64,000 bases of DNA from Anaspis maculata (lineage: Eukaryota > Arthropoda > Insecta > Coleoptera > Scraptiidae). Position 1 is the stretch's first letter. Every line of letters starts with the position of its first letter. The translations under genes and the position numbers were made by a program. Below, piece by piece: positions 22,883 through 33,760 of this stretch. Under the pieces are notes generated by a model. That model had not been told where the DNA came from. It made no database searches and worked only from the letters and a program-made list of their open reading frames with translations. Location: positions 60,199,416 to 60,263,415 of the forward strand of contig OX421966.1 in NCBI GenBank assembly GCA_949128115.1, read 5' to 3'.

Positions 22883-23626
22883 TAGTCCAGTCAAATTAAG
22901 CAAAAATCTGGCCAAACCGGAAATTAATTCGTAAGTTGACAAAATTTGGTGAATCGATCCAGAATTTAACGTAGAATAACATACTGAAATTCCTGGAAAT
23001 TCCAAGGCTTGGATTTTTTTTAGAACCAATAAAAGAGCGTCAACCTTGAAAATTTTCGATTTTTTCTGAATAACTTGTAAACTATCACCTTTAGAACACT
23101 TATACCTGCGAAGCAAATGTAGCCCGTTGAATTCTCAAAAGATCAGTACTAAACTCATCTTTGTGGTCAATAGTCTCTGAGATACAGCGTCTGCTAAAAC
23201 TCAGTGAAAATTACTCAAAATTTATTTCCGGATTTTATGTAACAATTTGCATAATGTCAGTTCAGGGGCTGTAACGTGGACAGAAAATGTGCGAATTTGA
23301 ACGTGTTCCACATTTTTGAAAAGCCAATTCACCATTCGGTATCACACTTTTGTCTAGAAGTCGCCAACTTCAAAATGGTACTTTTCCTTGACCTTCGAAA
23401 TCGATACTTGAAGTCCCGAAGAATCCCCAAAAATCGATTATTTTCATACCATGCCATTTGCCCAATTTTTCAAGTAGAGCAAAACCATTCAGGAAATATG
23501 TGAAGAATTGAATACCAAAAAAGTAGGATGTTTCAGAATGTTTTTCCCAGTAATGGTTCCCGAGTTATATGGGTTGAAAGACTAAAACGACCTATTTGGA
23601 GAAAAAGATAGGTAGTCCGGACACTA

Positions 23627-23766
23627 ACTGCTAATACTGTACGGACTTTGCATTTGATGATACAAAAAGCCACTAAGCAGACGTAGTGAATATACTTATG
23701 TATTTTCCACGTCTGCCAAGTGGCATTTCACACCTAAAATGCAAGGTCCGTACAGTATTCAGCAGT
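23627..23766. mobile_element. Nested 140-bp MITE
   Basis: Ends ACTGCTAATACTGTACGG and its near-complement bound the insert, which is present only in the left arm of the 22.9-25.2 kb palindrome. The right arm at about 24430 preserves the empty site. A TA (or TAA) duplication flanks it, consistent with Tc1/mariner or PIF/Harbinger type insertion. Confidence 0.65.
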
Positions 23767-23928
23767 TAAGTGCGATTTATAACTCGATTTTAATTTTAGT
23801 CGCAATTTTAATCGCATTTTAGTCGGATCGATCGTAAGCATATTCACCTCGCCAATTTATAACTCGATCGCAACGATCGCATCGATCGGAAGCAAGGCTG
23901 ATGGAGGGAGGGAACCTAGGGTGCAGTG

Positions 23929-24128
23929 CAGTGGCGTAACTAGCCCATTTGAACAAACAGGCACCTATACAGACCAAGAAGGCGCCGCAAGTGAACATTT
24001 TTCGGGAAAATGAGCATAATCAATGTATGTTCGTGTGAATTGTAAACGTTGAAAAGGCACCGCTGCGGTCAAATATTTGTACAGGTGGGTGCGGGTACCC
24101 GGCTGACCTCCCCTTAGTTGCGCCACTG
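23929..24128. mobile_element. Nested 200-bp MITE with CAGTGGCG ends
   Basis: CAGTGGCGTAACTA at the left faces TAGTTGCGCCACTG at the right, a 14-bp terminal repeat with one mismatch. It sits near the centre of the larger palindrome. No clear target duplication. Confidence 0.55.
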
Positions 24129-25162
24129 TTCACCCGTCAGCTTGTCGCTAAAAGTCCCCAGAAAATCCACTAACAACACTGCTAATCAAGAAGACTACTG
24201 TGCTCATTTTCGCTAATCTTGATATTATCTTGAATTTCATTGGTCGATCGTAAAGATCGGATCGCAAGAGTTGGATATTGGTCAACTTCTTAAAATCCTT
24301 AAAATCGTTGCGATTGCGGCTTGCGATTAAAATAGGGTTATAAAAGGTATAGAGGAAATCGTATCTTTGAACTTTGTTAAAATTGCGATTAAAATTGCGA
24401 CTAAAATTAAAATCGAGTTATAAATCGCACTTTAGTGTCCGAACTACCAGTCTTTTTTCCAAATAGATCGTTTTAGTCTTTCAACCCATATACCTCAGGA
24501 ACCATTACTAGGGAAAAGATTCTGAAACATGTTATTTTTTTGGTATTCAATCCTTCACATATTCCCTAGATGGTTTTTCCATACTTGGGAAATAAAGCAA
24601 ATGGCATGGTGTGGAAATAATCGATTTTTGGGGATTCTTCGGGACTTAAAGTATAGATTTCAAAGGTCGAGGAAAAGTAGAAGTTGGCGACTTCTAGACA
24701 AAAGTGGTGATACCGAATGTTGAATTGGCTTTCAAAAAATGTAAAACACACTTAAATCCGCACATTTGCTGTCCACGTTACAGCTCCTAAACTGACACTA
24801 TGCAAATTGTTACGTAAAATCTGGAAAAAAATTTTGAGTCATTTTCACTGCGTTCTAGCAGACGCTGTATCTCAGAGACTATTGACCACAGAGTGATGAA
24901 TTTAACACTGATCTCTTGAGAGTTTAACGGGCTACATTTGCTTTGCGGGTTTTTGTGTTCTAAAGGTGATAGTTTACAAGTTATTCAGAAAAAATCGAAA
25001 ATCTAGAAGGATGGCGCTCTTTTATTGGTCCTAGAAAAAAAGCCAAGCCTTGGAATTTTCGGGAATTTCAGTATGTTATTCCACGTTGAATTCTGCATCG
25101 ATCCACCAAATTTCGTCAACTTCCGAATTTATTTCCGGTTAAAACCTATTTTGACTGGACTA

Positions 25163-26642
25163 TGTAATAGAAAGTCAGTAAGTGCAGAAAGGCAGTAAGC
25201 AGAAAGCAGTAAGCTGATTTTTAACAAAAACATTTTTACGTGCTTATCACAAAAACACTTGCAAAGGTCAATCTATCAACAGAATCAGTTTTATACTTGA
25301 TTTTCTGTTATTGTGATGGCACCGAGAGGCCTATTCCATAATCCGATTTGCAGTAATGGTGTTCACTGTCAATATTTCAGGCCAATCTGCAAAGTTTTGT
25401 AGATTATGGCTGATTGCAACCTTTGGAGAGCTACGAGTATGGCTTATAAATGCTCCAAGACTTACACAGCCACTAGCCACAAATCCATGTTGGTGGAACC
25501 AGAGACTGGATGGACTATACAGGGTGTTACACTTTTTTTTGGTCAATATTTTAGGAGATGGTCGAGCATAAAAAATCATGTAGACTTTCACGAAAAATGT
25601 GTATCGGAAACGCATTATAATAATGGATATAGAGGCTTTCAAAGTTGAGTTTTAAAAATGGTTGAAAACCAAACTTGGTACGATTGATACACTATTAATT
25701 AGCTTTCATTTAGGGTTTACCATTACTTTGTTGAAAAACCTGTGGCGTAGATATTAGGGTTACCCACCAATTAACCCCGGTTATCTGCATGCCACTGAGA
25801 TGAAATCAATCTTTGATAACATTTTCTGATTCCCCGGACAATTCTTAGCAAAAAAGATACCTACTCTTGGTCCGAAGCTCGAAAGTCAACCATTTTCTAG
25901 AAAAACGCGATTTTATGCTAAAAAACATGAAAATCGATCAACAATAAATTGACTGATGAGACTTTTGTAAGCTGCAGTATTAATGAAAGTATTGAAATAA
26001 CTGAAAAGAACATTTATTAGAAATTATTGCTTTTGTTCAGTATTACTCAACTAATTACAAGATAATTTATTGAAAAATGAAAAATAAGTTAATAATTTTT
26101 TTTTCAATTTCTTGACACCCTGCAACTTGGAAACTGAAGCCCGAAAAAAGCATTTCTTCTAAACAGATTTGTAAGCATGAGCATGTTTTCTTATTCGGCC
26201 CACTATTTCAGTAATATATGTTCTACATTTGAGCAAAATCAGCTGAGCGACTTCAAAGTTATGATGAAGATAAATATTTTTGTTAAATGTTCTATATTTT
26301 CTATATTTATATCTCGATTTATATAGATTTTTCTGGGTTCAATCTACTCACTTTTTGTTTCTCTATCAACTGGCAAAGTTTTCGCTTCCAAAGCAAGCAA
26401 ATCCAAGCACTCTGTATGAAAAGATCAGATAAGAAGGGTATTATTAAGACTTGTGTTTATGTTTTATTATTATTATTTATTTAATTATTATTTAATTTGT
26501 TTCCTACTGTTAAATTAAATCACCAAACAATTAATAAAAAAATTGATGAAAGGATCCATTTTTCTTGTAGAGGAGATGTATATTGTAACGTGTAAAAAAT
26601 GTGAAAGTAACAATAAATGCAAAAACAACGTGGCACACGTAG
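25163..26642. other. Repeat-rich non-genic stretch
   Basis: Contains TACAGGGTG at 25518 and several diffuse AT-rich segments. Frames at 25331-25642 on either strand have no recognised motif. No gene is supported. Confidence 0.4.
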
Positions 26643-26838
26643 AGTTGACGGCACACCACAGGGACCTGTCGGCGGAGCCTAACTGCGCGAACTTAGTTTA
26701 TCTAGTGGTGCACCCAGATTTGCAGTGGGATTTTAGGTTTGCCTGTGACCGGGTAATGGTCCACCACTCCAGCTGACGGTGTTGCTTCCCCTATTTCAAC
26801 ACAAGGACTCGTTCAAAACAATTTTTGTCTTCCTCACA
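26643..26838 (-). repeat. Repeat family copy A (partial)
   Basis: Starts at GTTGACGGCACACCACAGGG and is the inverse of much of 44500-44683. Shared blocks include CGGAGCCTAACTGCG, CAGTGGGATTTTAGGTTTG and CCACTCCAGCTGACG. The second end of the element is missing here. Confidence 0.6.
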
Positions 26839-27430
26839 AACTTGCTGCGCAAATATCTAATTTCTGATAAACTTCCTCCGTTCCAATGTAAACATAACCT
26901 TCGAGGCCACACCACAGGCCACACCATAAACGGTCACAGTCACAGAATATGTGCCGTCAATTCTTCCCAGCCAAGCCACTGTTCAGCTTCATCTTCATGT
27001 CCTCTGAGCACGGACAGCGTCAGGGTCACATTGACACCTACTACTTGTTTGTCAACTGGGGCTGCGGCGACGACGAGTATCGTCATGAAATTGGATGGCT
27101 TGAATTACTTCGTCCAACGTCGTCACAACCACATCACCAAACCAATGCACAACATAGAATATGCACAATACTGCTGGGGCTAGGGCTAATGCAGCGGTTC
27201 CAGAGAAGCAGGGGGGGTGTATACTGTAGATATTGGTAGATATCTTGGTCTTCTATGAGGTATTCCCTGCTGACGGCACTGGCGATCGATCGCACTTTCA
27301 AAACACACTGAACAAAACAGTCTTATCGTTGACTCCGCGACTCTAGTAGGTCTTACTGAAATCAAATCAAAATCCTCTTCGTACATTACATAACCCATAT
27401 TTTTGATTTTTCGAGGACGTTTGCGTGGTT

Positions 27431-28622
27431 TGACGCAAGGATGTCTATACATAACTTATGTATTATGCATTCAGCTTTTATTTGCAACAAAGCAGGCCTT
27501 GGAATTTTGTTTTTACGTTTTTTAAAATTAAAAATACCCAGACACTTCAGCTATTACAGCTGCCAGTCAGTGTCAGTGTTAATACTCTGTCAGCTATACC
27601 AGCTGATATGAAGCAATGTTGTCTTTCCCCTTGCCGCTTAATTTTTGTGCTCACATCAGGGTAGGTGCTCAGTGTGTTTGTTAAAAAAAAGCCTGATGTT
27701 TCTGACAGTTTCTGATGTCAAAGCAGTTACACAGTTGGTGTAAGATGGATTTTGATCTTTGGGTGTGGTTGAAGGAAGATTGGAATAACGTGAGAAAATC
27801 TTTTTGAAGATCAGCCAGATGTGAAAGCTGTTGTTCGGCCTACACACATTTTGTGAGACTCCTTTCTTCAGTACTTTTTGGCCAGCTACCTACAGTGCTC
27901 AGTAAAGCTAGTAATGAAATGAAAAAATCAATGAAGATGAAAACGGAGCGAGGACCTAGCTGATGAAAGTCCGTTTCAGACAGGATGGCTGAAAAGAAAC
28001 TAAGAAGCTTATTGCTCAATCATGTTGCGAGCTCAAGTGATGGACAGTCCCTACCTATCTCCACAAATTTCCGGAGTCCGAAATGTTCCGAGTTCAAGTA
28101 CCTTAATTCTAAAAGTACCTACCCTAATAAAAATTAATAGGCCAGAGCCATCATTCGTTTCAATTCGAAGGTCTTCACTTTTATTGTTATTGGTAGATGC
28201 CAGTACCAGATCGATCTCTATCGACTGAAAGAAACACGGCTTTCATGACACAGCTTCCTCCTTGTTAAATACAGCCAAATCTTAAATTTCTCTTCTCACT
28301 TTGTATAGCACCGCCTGTACAACTTCGTTTGTTCCATAATATGTAGAATGAGGAAGAACTTCTCCACTACGCTTGAAGAATGACAAGCGGTTGATAGTCT
28401 ATGTCATTCGGACATTCAATCAATCAGAAATGAACTTGCAACACTGTTCTGGATTTTGAAGTAAAGCGATAACCCCAGAAAATAATGCATAACCTAAACT
28501 GTGGCATTCCACTGACAGCGCTTTTACAGAGTGGATTCTGTCAAACTAGGCTCGCCTGCTTTGTTGCAAATAAAAGCTGAATGCGACATTGGTTGAAAAG
28601 ACATCCTTGGTTTGACGTTACA
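27431..28622. mobile_element. Terminal-inverted-repeat element, 1.2 kb
   Basis: GCATTCAGCTTTTATTTG at 27468 begins a 31-bp block repeated inversely at 28554-28584. The similarity extends outward through a TTTGACG...AAGGATGTCT block to about 27431 and 28622. The interior is not palindromic and no transposase motif is visible. Confidence 0.6.
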
Positions 28623-28982
28623 CAGATAAAAAAACCAAGGAGGTTTCTATTTCGCAGTTCGCACTACCGAGTGTTACCGAACAGGGTACAGTGTTGCTCA
28701 ACGTTGCTGCCAATCTTGAAAATGAAAAGTACCCTAGGGATTTTTCTTTCTCGCTCGCACTCACGTAAAACTATATTTCTGTTTCACACCAGTTTGTACG
28801 AGTTCTGCCCACCTAATGGCGTCACCTTACTACGTAGTAGGGATCTCAGTCACCTTAACTAAGGCCTAGTTGTTTATAGAAACCTGCAATTTAAAAAAAA
28901 ATCTGTAGGGATCTGTCACAATTTATTCCGAAGGTTATTCATTTTGTCAGAAGTCAGATCAGTCAGATCAGTCAAAACAGCT

Positions 28983-29037
28983 GAAACTGATGCAGGGCTA
29001 AAACTGATGCAGGGCTAAAACTGATGCAGGGCTAAAA
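28983..29037. repeat. 17-bp tandem repeat, three copies
   Basis: AAAACTGATGCAGGGCT repeated three times head to tail with almost no divergence. It is preceded by a short CAGATCAGT-type repeat. Confidence 0.85.
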
Positions 29038-29160
29038 CTCCCGTGTACCTGTGTACCCAATGATTAATTTGCTACTTCAGTCTGCGAGGTCGGAATAAGC
29101 TGGGGGTTCTTTTCACCATTTTTTTATTCCACGATTTTAGGTACCTACACTGCCTATTGA

Positions 29161-29248
29161 CAATGAACGGCCGGCCAGAAAAAAATTACCTGAATAATGT
29201 GTGGCCGTCGAAGGCCTGGACGAAAGTTCTCTGGCCGGCCATCCATTG
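29161..29248. repeat. GC-rich hairpin
   Basis: CAATGAACGGCCGGCCAG at the left end pairs with CTGGCCGGCCATCCATTG at the right end around a loop of about 50 bases. It is notably GC-rich in an AT-rich setting. Confidence 0.6.
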
Positions 29249-29802
29249 CCGCGGCAGGCGGCCGGTAGTTCTATGGATTTGGGTACATAGTGGAACAGTC
29301 TGAACCTCGGTCTGAAGAGTACACAAAATGAGGCCCGAAGGTGATTAAACACAAATGAACTCAGCAGAAAGTAACTCGAATACAATACGTAGCACAACGG
29401 AACAAAGCAGACATGAACGGAACTCGATAAAAACTGGCGGAAGACAAGCAGAGACCAGGGACAAAATCGTGACGTGTGAACCTTTCAAAATGACAACGGC
29501 TTTGAATTCCTACATGGGTCTAGTAGCCCGCAACAAGCTTGCATAATTTTCCGCTGCAGCGCGGGTGTTCCACTCAGGCCTGAAAAACTCTACTACATAG
29601 AAACGGACCACTTTTGAGCAGGCCGTGTAGTCTCCTTATCTCTACCCTCCATGACTCCGGCATTCCCGTCATCCAAATCATGTCAGGCCACTAACGACCA
29701 CTTTGATTTCTACAAACTTCATGGAGCTGTCATAACAGACCTTCGCATTTGCTTTACTTGAGGCTACTCTGATATTATTTACTAGATTGATCGTTTTTGA
29801 AT

Positions 29803-30912
29803 ATACAGGTACCCAGCTAAAACAATCCAGTGCGATTTTCTCCAAAAAATATCAAGGCAACAAAAAAAAATTAATTTTTCAATGGGGCCTTGCAATTGAA
29901 AAACTCAACGTGAGGTCGCCACTACTGTAGGGGGCGCCTACTTCGATGAAGCGGCCGTAACGACGGGAAAAACAGGGGAGTTTGAGTAGTTTGACCAGTA
30001 ACTGACAGTGACTGGAGACGTCAAGCAAGAAACAGAGGTTATCCAAATTTCAAATCAAGACATAAAATGACGGACGTCGGTTGCTGAAGTGTCAGGCCGA
30101 GGTCAACGCCGTCAAAATGGTGGAATTTGCCCCCAACGGTTGTGGCGCCCTCGGTGTGTGAAAGTGGCAGTGCGAGGCCCCATTGGGGGGAAGCCTGATC
30201 TTTTGGCTTTCATTTGAGGGAGCGCTGATGCTTGTAGGTGCTCTAGTTTCCAAGAAAATGCAATTTGAATCTGGCAAGCCACAAGAATTCGAAAATTCCT
30301 GACCGACAAAACAAAAAACTTCGGATGAAAAAAATTCTTTTTATCTGGGCTTTCCATTGATGTGTCGCAGATGTCTGTACCTGGCCCAATAAGCCAAAAA
30401 CTCTGCCTCAAAGTCCAGCAAACACAATAATCGGAATTCATAACGACGTCACCGATCACACACTTGTTGATTTTCACATCAGCCAGTATTCATTGCTATG
30501 GAGAATCCAGGTATATTAAATGAAAAAGTCTTAGTAATGGCTGGTGTCAAAATCAACAAGTGTGTGATCGGTGACGTTACGGATTCAGATTATTGCGTTT
30601 GCTGGACTTTGAGGCAGGATTTCTGGCTTATTGGGTCAGATACAGAGATCGGCGACACATCAATCGGAAGCCCAGATAAAGATTTTTTTTTTTCATCTGA
30701 TGTATTTTGTTCTGTCGGTCATGAATTTTCGAATTCTTGTGACTCGCCCGATTCAAATTGCATTCTTCTGGAAACTAGAGCACTTACAAGCATCGGCGCC
30801 CCTTCAAAAGAAAGCTAAAAGAGCAGGCTTCCCCCAATTGAAATTCTTTTTTGTTGCCTTGATATTTTCCAAGAAAATCGCGCTGGATTGTTTTTGCTGG
30901 GACACCCTGTAT
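29803..30912. mobile_element. Palindromic element, 1.1 kb, with a nested insert
   Basis: Left end ATACAGGTACCCAGC and right end GCTGGGACACCCTGTAT are near-complements. Arms match over AACAATCCAG, GATATTTT, the AAGCCTG block and a long segment containing AAAATCAACAAGTGTGTG. The left arm carries an insert at 29884-30181 bounded by GGGGCCTTGCA and TGCGAGGCCCC that is absent from the right arm, which keeps the empty site. Mirrored open frames at 30112-30477 and 30498-30818 come from the two arms. Confidence 0.7.
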
Positions 30913-31079
30913 TCACCTTGAGTAAAAAAAGTGGGAGAGAAGCACTCTATGTGTCAATATTTTCATATCAGATAACTGCTGGGTATCCCCCTAAACTGGA
31001 AGGCAAATACCGGCCACTTTGATTTCTACAAACTTCAAAACGAACAATCATTGTAACTAGTGTTTCGGACGAGACGAGA

Positions 31080-31225
31080 AAAATCTCGATCTCGTCTCGA
31101 TCTCGTCGAGATTTCGAGACGAGATCGAGATCGAGATCACTTGTTACCTCCAAGGTCGAGATCGAGATCTATCATGTCGAGATCTCGTCGAGATCGAGAT
31201 CTCGGTCGAGATCTCGATAAACCCA
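31080..31225. repeat. GAGATC-type simple repeat, left subterminal
   Basis: About 145 bp made of GAGATC, GAGAC and their complements, giving internal self-complementarity. It belongs to the hAT-like element. Confidence 0.8.
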
Positions 31226-32139
31226 AGAGCGCCATCTAAATAGTTCTAGTAGAAGCGACTGACGCTAAAATTCTATCCCGTCGACCTCGACCGTCCCTCC
31301 CGTCGGCTCGAGTGATAAATGAGCACAACTTGTAACTTCCAGTAATTAGGTTGAGTACAAATAATGTATAGGCTGTCTGATTTCTACATGAATATAGTAA
31401 GCTGCGATTCAGGCCGCGATCGGCCGATGGCGACCAGAATCGCAATACACTAAAATAATGTAAAAATCAAACAGACTTTACCAATTAGTTCAGTGTTCAG
31501 TGACTTCTTCAGCACAATGAGTGATGAAATTGTGAATTTAGGTAAGGAAGAAAATAGCTGTGTATTATTGTGCATGTAAACTAAATAGTACAGTTAGTAT
31601 AGATACCTAGTGGTAAGTAGCTGGGTTATCCGAGACCACTAGCGAAACCGAATGTCGTTGAAAAACGTTCACCTAGGTACGTACGTGCATCTCAAGGAAA
31701 ACTCTGGGTCTTTTTAAAGTCTTTCGGTTTTTGTTAGTAGAGTTCAGCCGGAATAAAAGAGACATAGGGTAAGGTGGGGATAGGGATAGGATAGGAGGGC
31801 CTATGAAAGCGTGCATCAGAAGTAGGTAATACATAGTAGGTAAGGGAAAGAACCTAAGAACCGATGTTACCAGTACGTGGTGTAGCATCGTCTAATAGGG
31901 CAATTATTAAACTAATTAACAGAGAGGTTTTAGAGTCGTGGGGATATTGTAGGTTGGTACTTAAGTACTCAGATTTGAAATTAAACTTTAAAGAAGTAGT
32001 AAGAAGAAGTACCTACATAATATTACTCATATATTTTTGTCTGATTGACTTTTGTTTTTATTCAGCCGCTTCTTCCTATCTACAGGGTGTTTTCAGACAC
32101 TGACTCATTTATTGAGATTGTTCCATCTTTTTTTTTAAT

Positions 32140-32280
32140 AATCTCGTCGAGATCTCGGCGAGATCGAGATCGAGATCGAGATCTTATATTCGAGATTCTC
32201 GGAAAGTCGAGACGAGATCGTTACTCTCGAGATTTTTCGAGATCGAGATCGAGATCATCAAAATCTCGTCTCGTCTCGTC
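32140..32280. repeat. GAGATC-type simple repeat, right subterminal
   Basis: Counterpart of the left array, made of the same hexamer variants and TCTCG units. The two arrays can pair with each other. Confidence 0.8.
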
Positions 32281-32689
32281 TCGTCCGAAACACTAATTGT
32301 AACAATTGTATCTATGGTATTAACCTTACAGATGAAGTTATCTAGAGATGGAAACACCAGCTCTTACCTCGGTTTCCACCAAAATTTTAAGAGCAGATTA
32401 AATCTATCACGCTGATAGATGCTATGCACCAGCCCATAGGATGGCCAGTTGCTTAGTTACTATCAGAGTGATAAAGTTATCGCGTTGATAAAAGTTTGGT
32501 GGAACCCGAGGTTAGTGTGATATCCGCGAAAGCTGTGTACAGCTTCAACTTTAGTGTCTGTAGCAATAAGTGAGTATATCATCAAAATAAATTAAGATTC
32601 CATTTTCATCAATATCGCCAAAATATTTTTGAGTCAAATTACTGAAAGCTTACAGAGGCACATGAAATTCCGAAGGGCAATCGTTTGAA

Positions 32690-33760
32690 TTTGAAATAAC
32701 CAAATGGTCATGCAAAAGTGAGCAAATCTTGTGATTTCTCATCCAGTTTGATATGCCAGAACCCTGATTCTATGTCCAAAGCTGTAAAAAATTTCTTGTT
32801 TAAAAGTTTGGATCTTACTTCGCCATATTTCAGTGTAAGATAGAAATCTTTGCATAATTCAAATCTACATGACCAATGCAAATTCTCAACATTTTATAGA
32901 GTTTTTCAACAATAACCAAGTTACTAGCCCACTCCTTTGGCTGATCAACTTTTTCAATGACTTTTTTAGCAGTGAGCTCTTCAAGTTGGTCTTTCAATTT
33001 CCCCTTTATTGACTGTGGTAGCCTTCGTGGAGAACAGATCACTCCCTCAGCTGGGTTTTACCTTGAAAATACTCATCTGGATATTTTTCTATCCCTTCAA
33101 AAGTATTTGGATGTTTTGACACAAATTCATTCTTAGGCATAGTGATCTCACAAATAATAGTAATCAACTTCAATTCTACACAATCATGTACTCAATCCTA
33201 ACAACGGCTGAGCCTTTACATCTACAATGAGGTATTCTTCATTACCTACTTTTTATACCTTGAATTCAGTTCAAGGATTATTTTAAGAAGAGCCTTTTTT
33301 GGAGCCATCATACGCTTCAAGAATCATGTTGACATTGCTCAGTTTGGTATTTACATTCAATGATTTGAACAAATTCAAAGGAATCATATTCACTTGAGAA
33401 CCAGTATCAATTTTAAACTGGATTTCGTTACTTGGTATGGCATGGTTCGATTTCAAAACAGGAACCGGTCATATATTACATCGGTGCGAGGCTTGATGTA
33501 TGTTTCAAAGGCAGCTTTTGTCTTCGTTACATCTTTCTGATCAGCTACTGACAGCTTGAATGTATTCAAAAGCTCCAATCCATGCTTACCGATGAAGTGT
33601 CGGAATATAGCAACCTGGATTTTTGCATGAATTCGTGGTTTTCCAGTAAGCTAGTAAGTAAATGTCGAACGCTTGGACAAATTTCTTCCAGTTTGTTGGA
33701 ATATGTGTTCTACTCGCAAGTTGAAGTCACCACGTGAATTTCAAAGGTCCAAACCGTCGT
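32690..33760 (-). pseudogene. Decayed Ty3/gypsy gag-pol fragment
   Basis: On the - strand, in order, I see a gag-like piece (RHFIGKHGLELLNTFKLSVA, about 33610-33500), a retroviral-type protease (FKIDTGSQVNMIPLNLF, about 33420-33360) and the start of a reverse transcriptase (PQSIKGKLKDQLEEL...WASNLVIVEK, about 33025-32885). Frames change and stops intervene between pieces. No LTRs were identified. It is unrelated to the young element at 3-12 kb. Confidence 0.7.

Larger units (their letters stand above)
22883..25162. mobile_element. Large palindromic element, 2.3 kb
   Basis: The outer ends are TAGTCCAGTCAAA and its complement TTTGACTGGACTA. Arms of about 0.9 kb match almost throughout, including CCAAGGCTTGG, CGACTTCTAGACAAAAG and GTGCGATTTATAACTCG blocks. 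The centre is near 24080-24100. Two smaller elements are nested inside. Open frames are mirrored arm products, and no transposase is visible. Confidence 0.75.
31058..32295. mobile_element. hAT-like non-autonomous transposon, perfect 8-bp target duplication
   Basis: ATTGTAAC at 31050-31057 is repeated exactly at 32296-32303 and brackets ends TAGTGTTTCGGACGAGACGA and its complement. An 8-bp duplication with TAGTG/CACTA-type ends fits hAT elements. Both subterminal zones are arrays of GAGATC-type repeats, and the middle is ordinary AT-rich DNA without a transposase frame. Confidence 0.8.

Noticed and set aside
28983..29037. CRISPR-like array
   Set aside because: Units are directly adjacent without spacers and the genome is eukaryotic.
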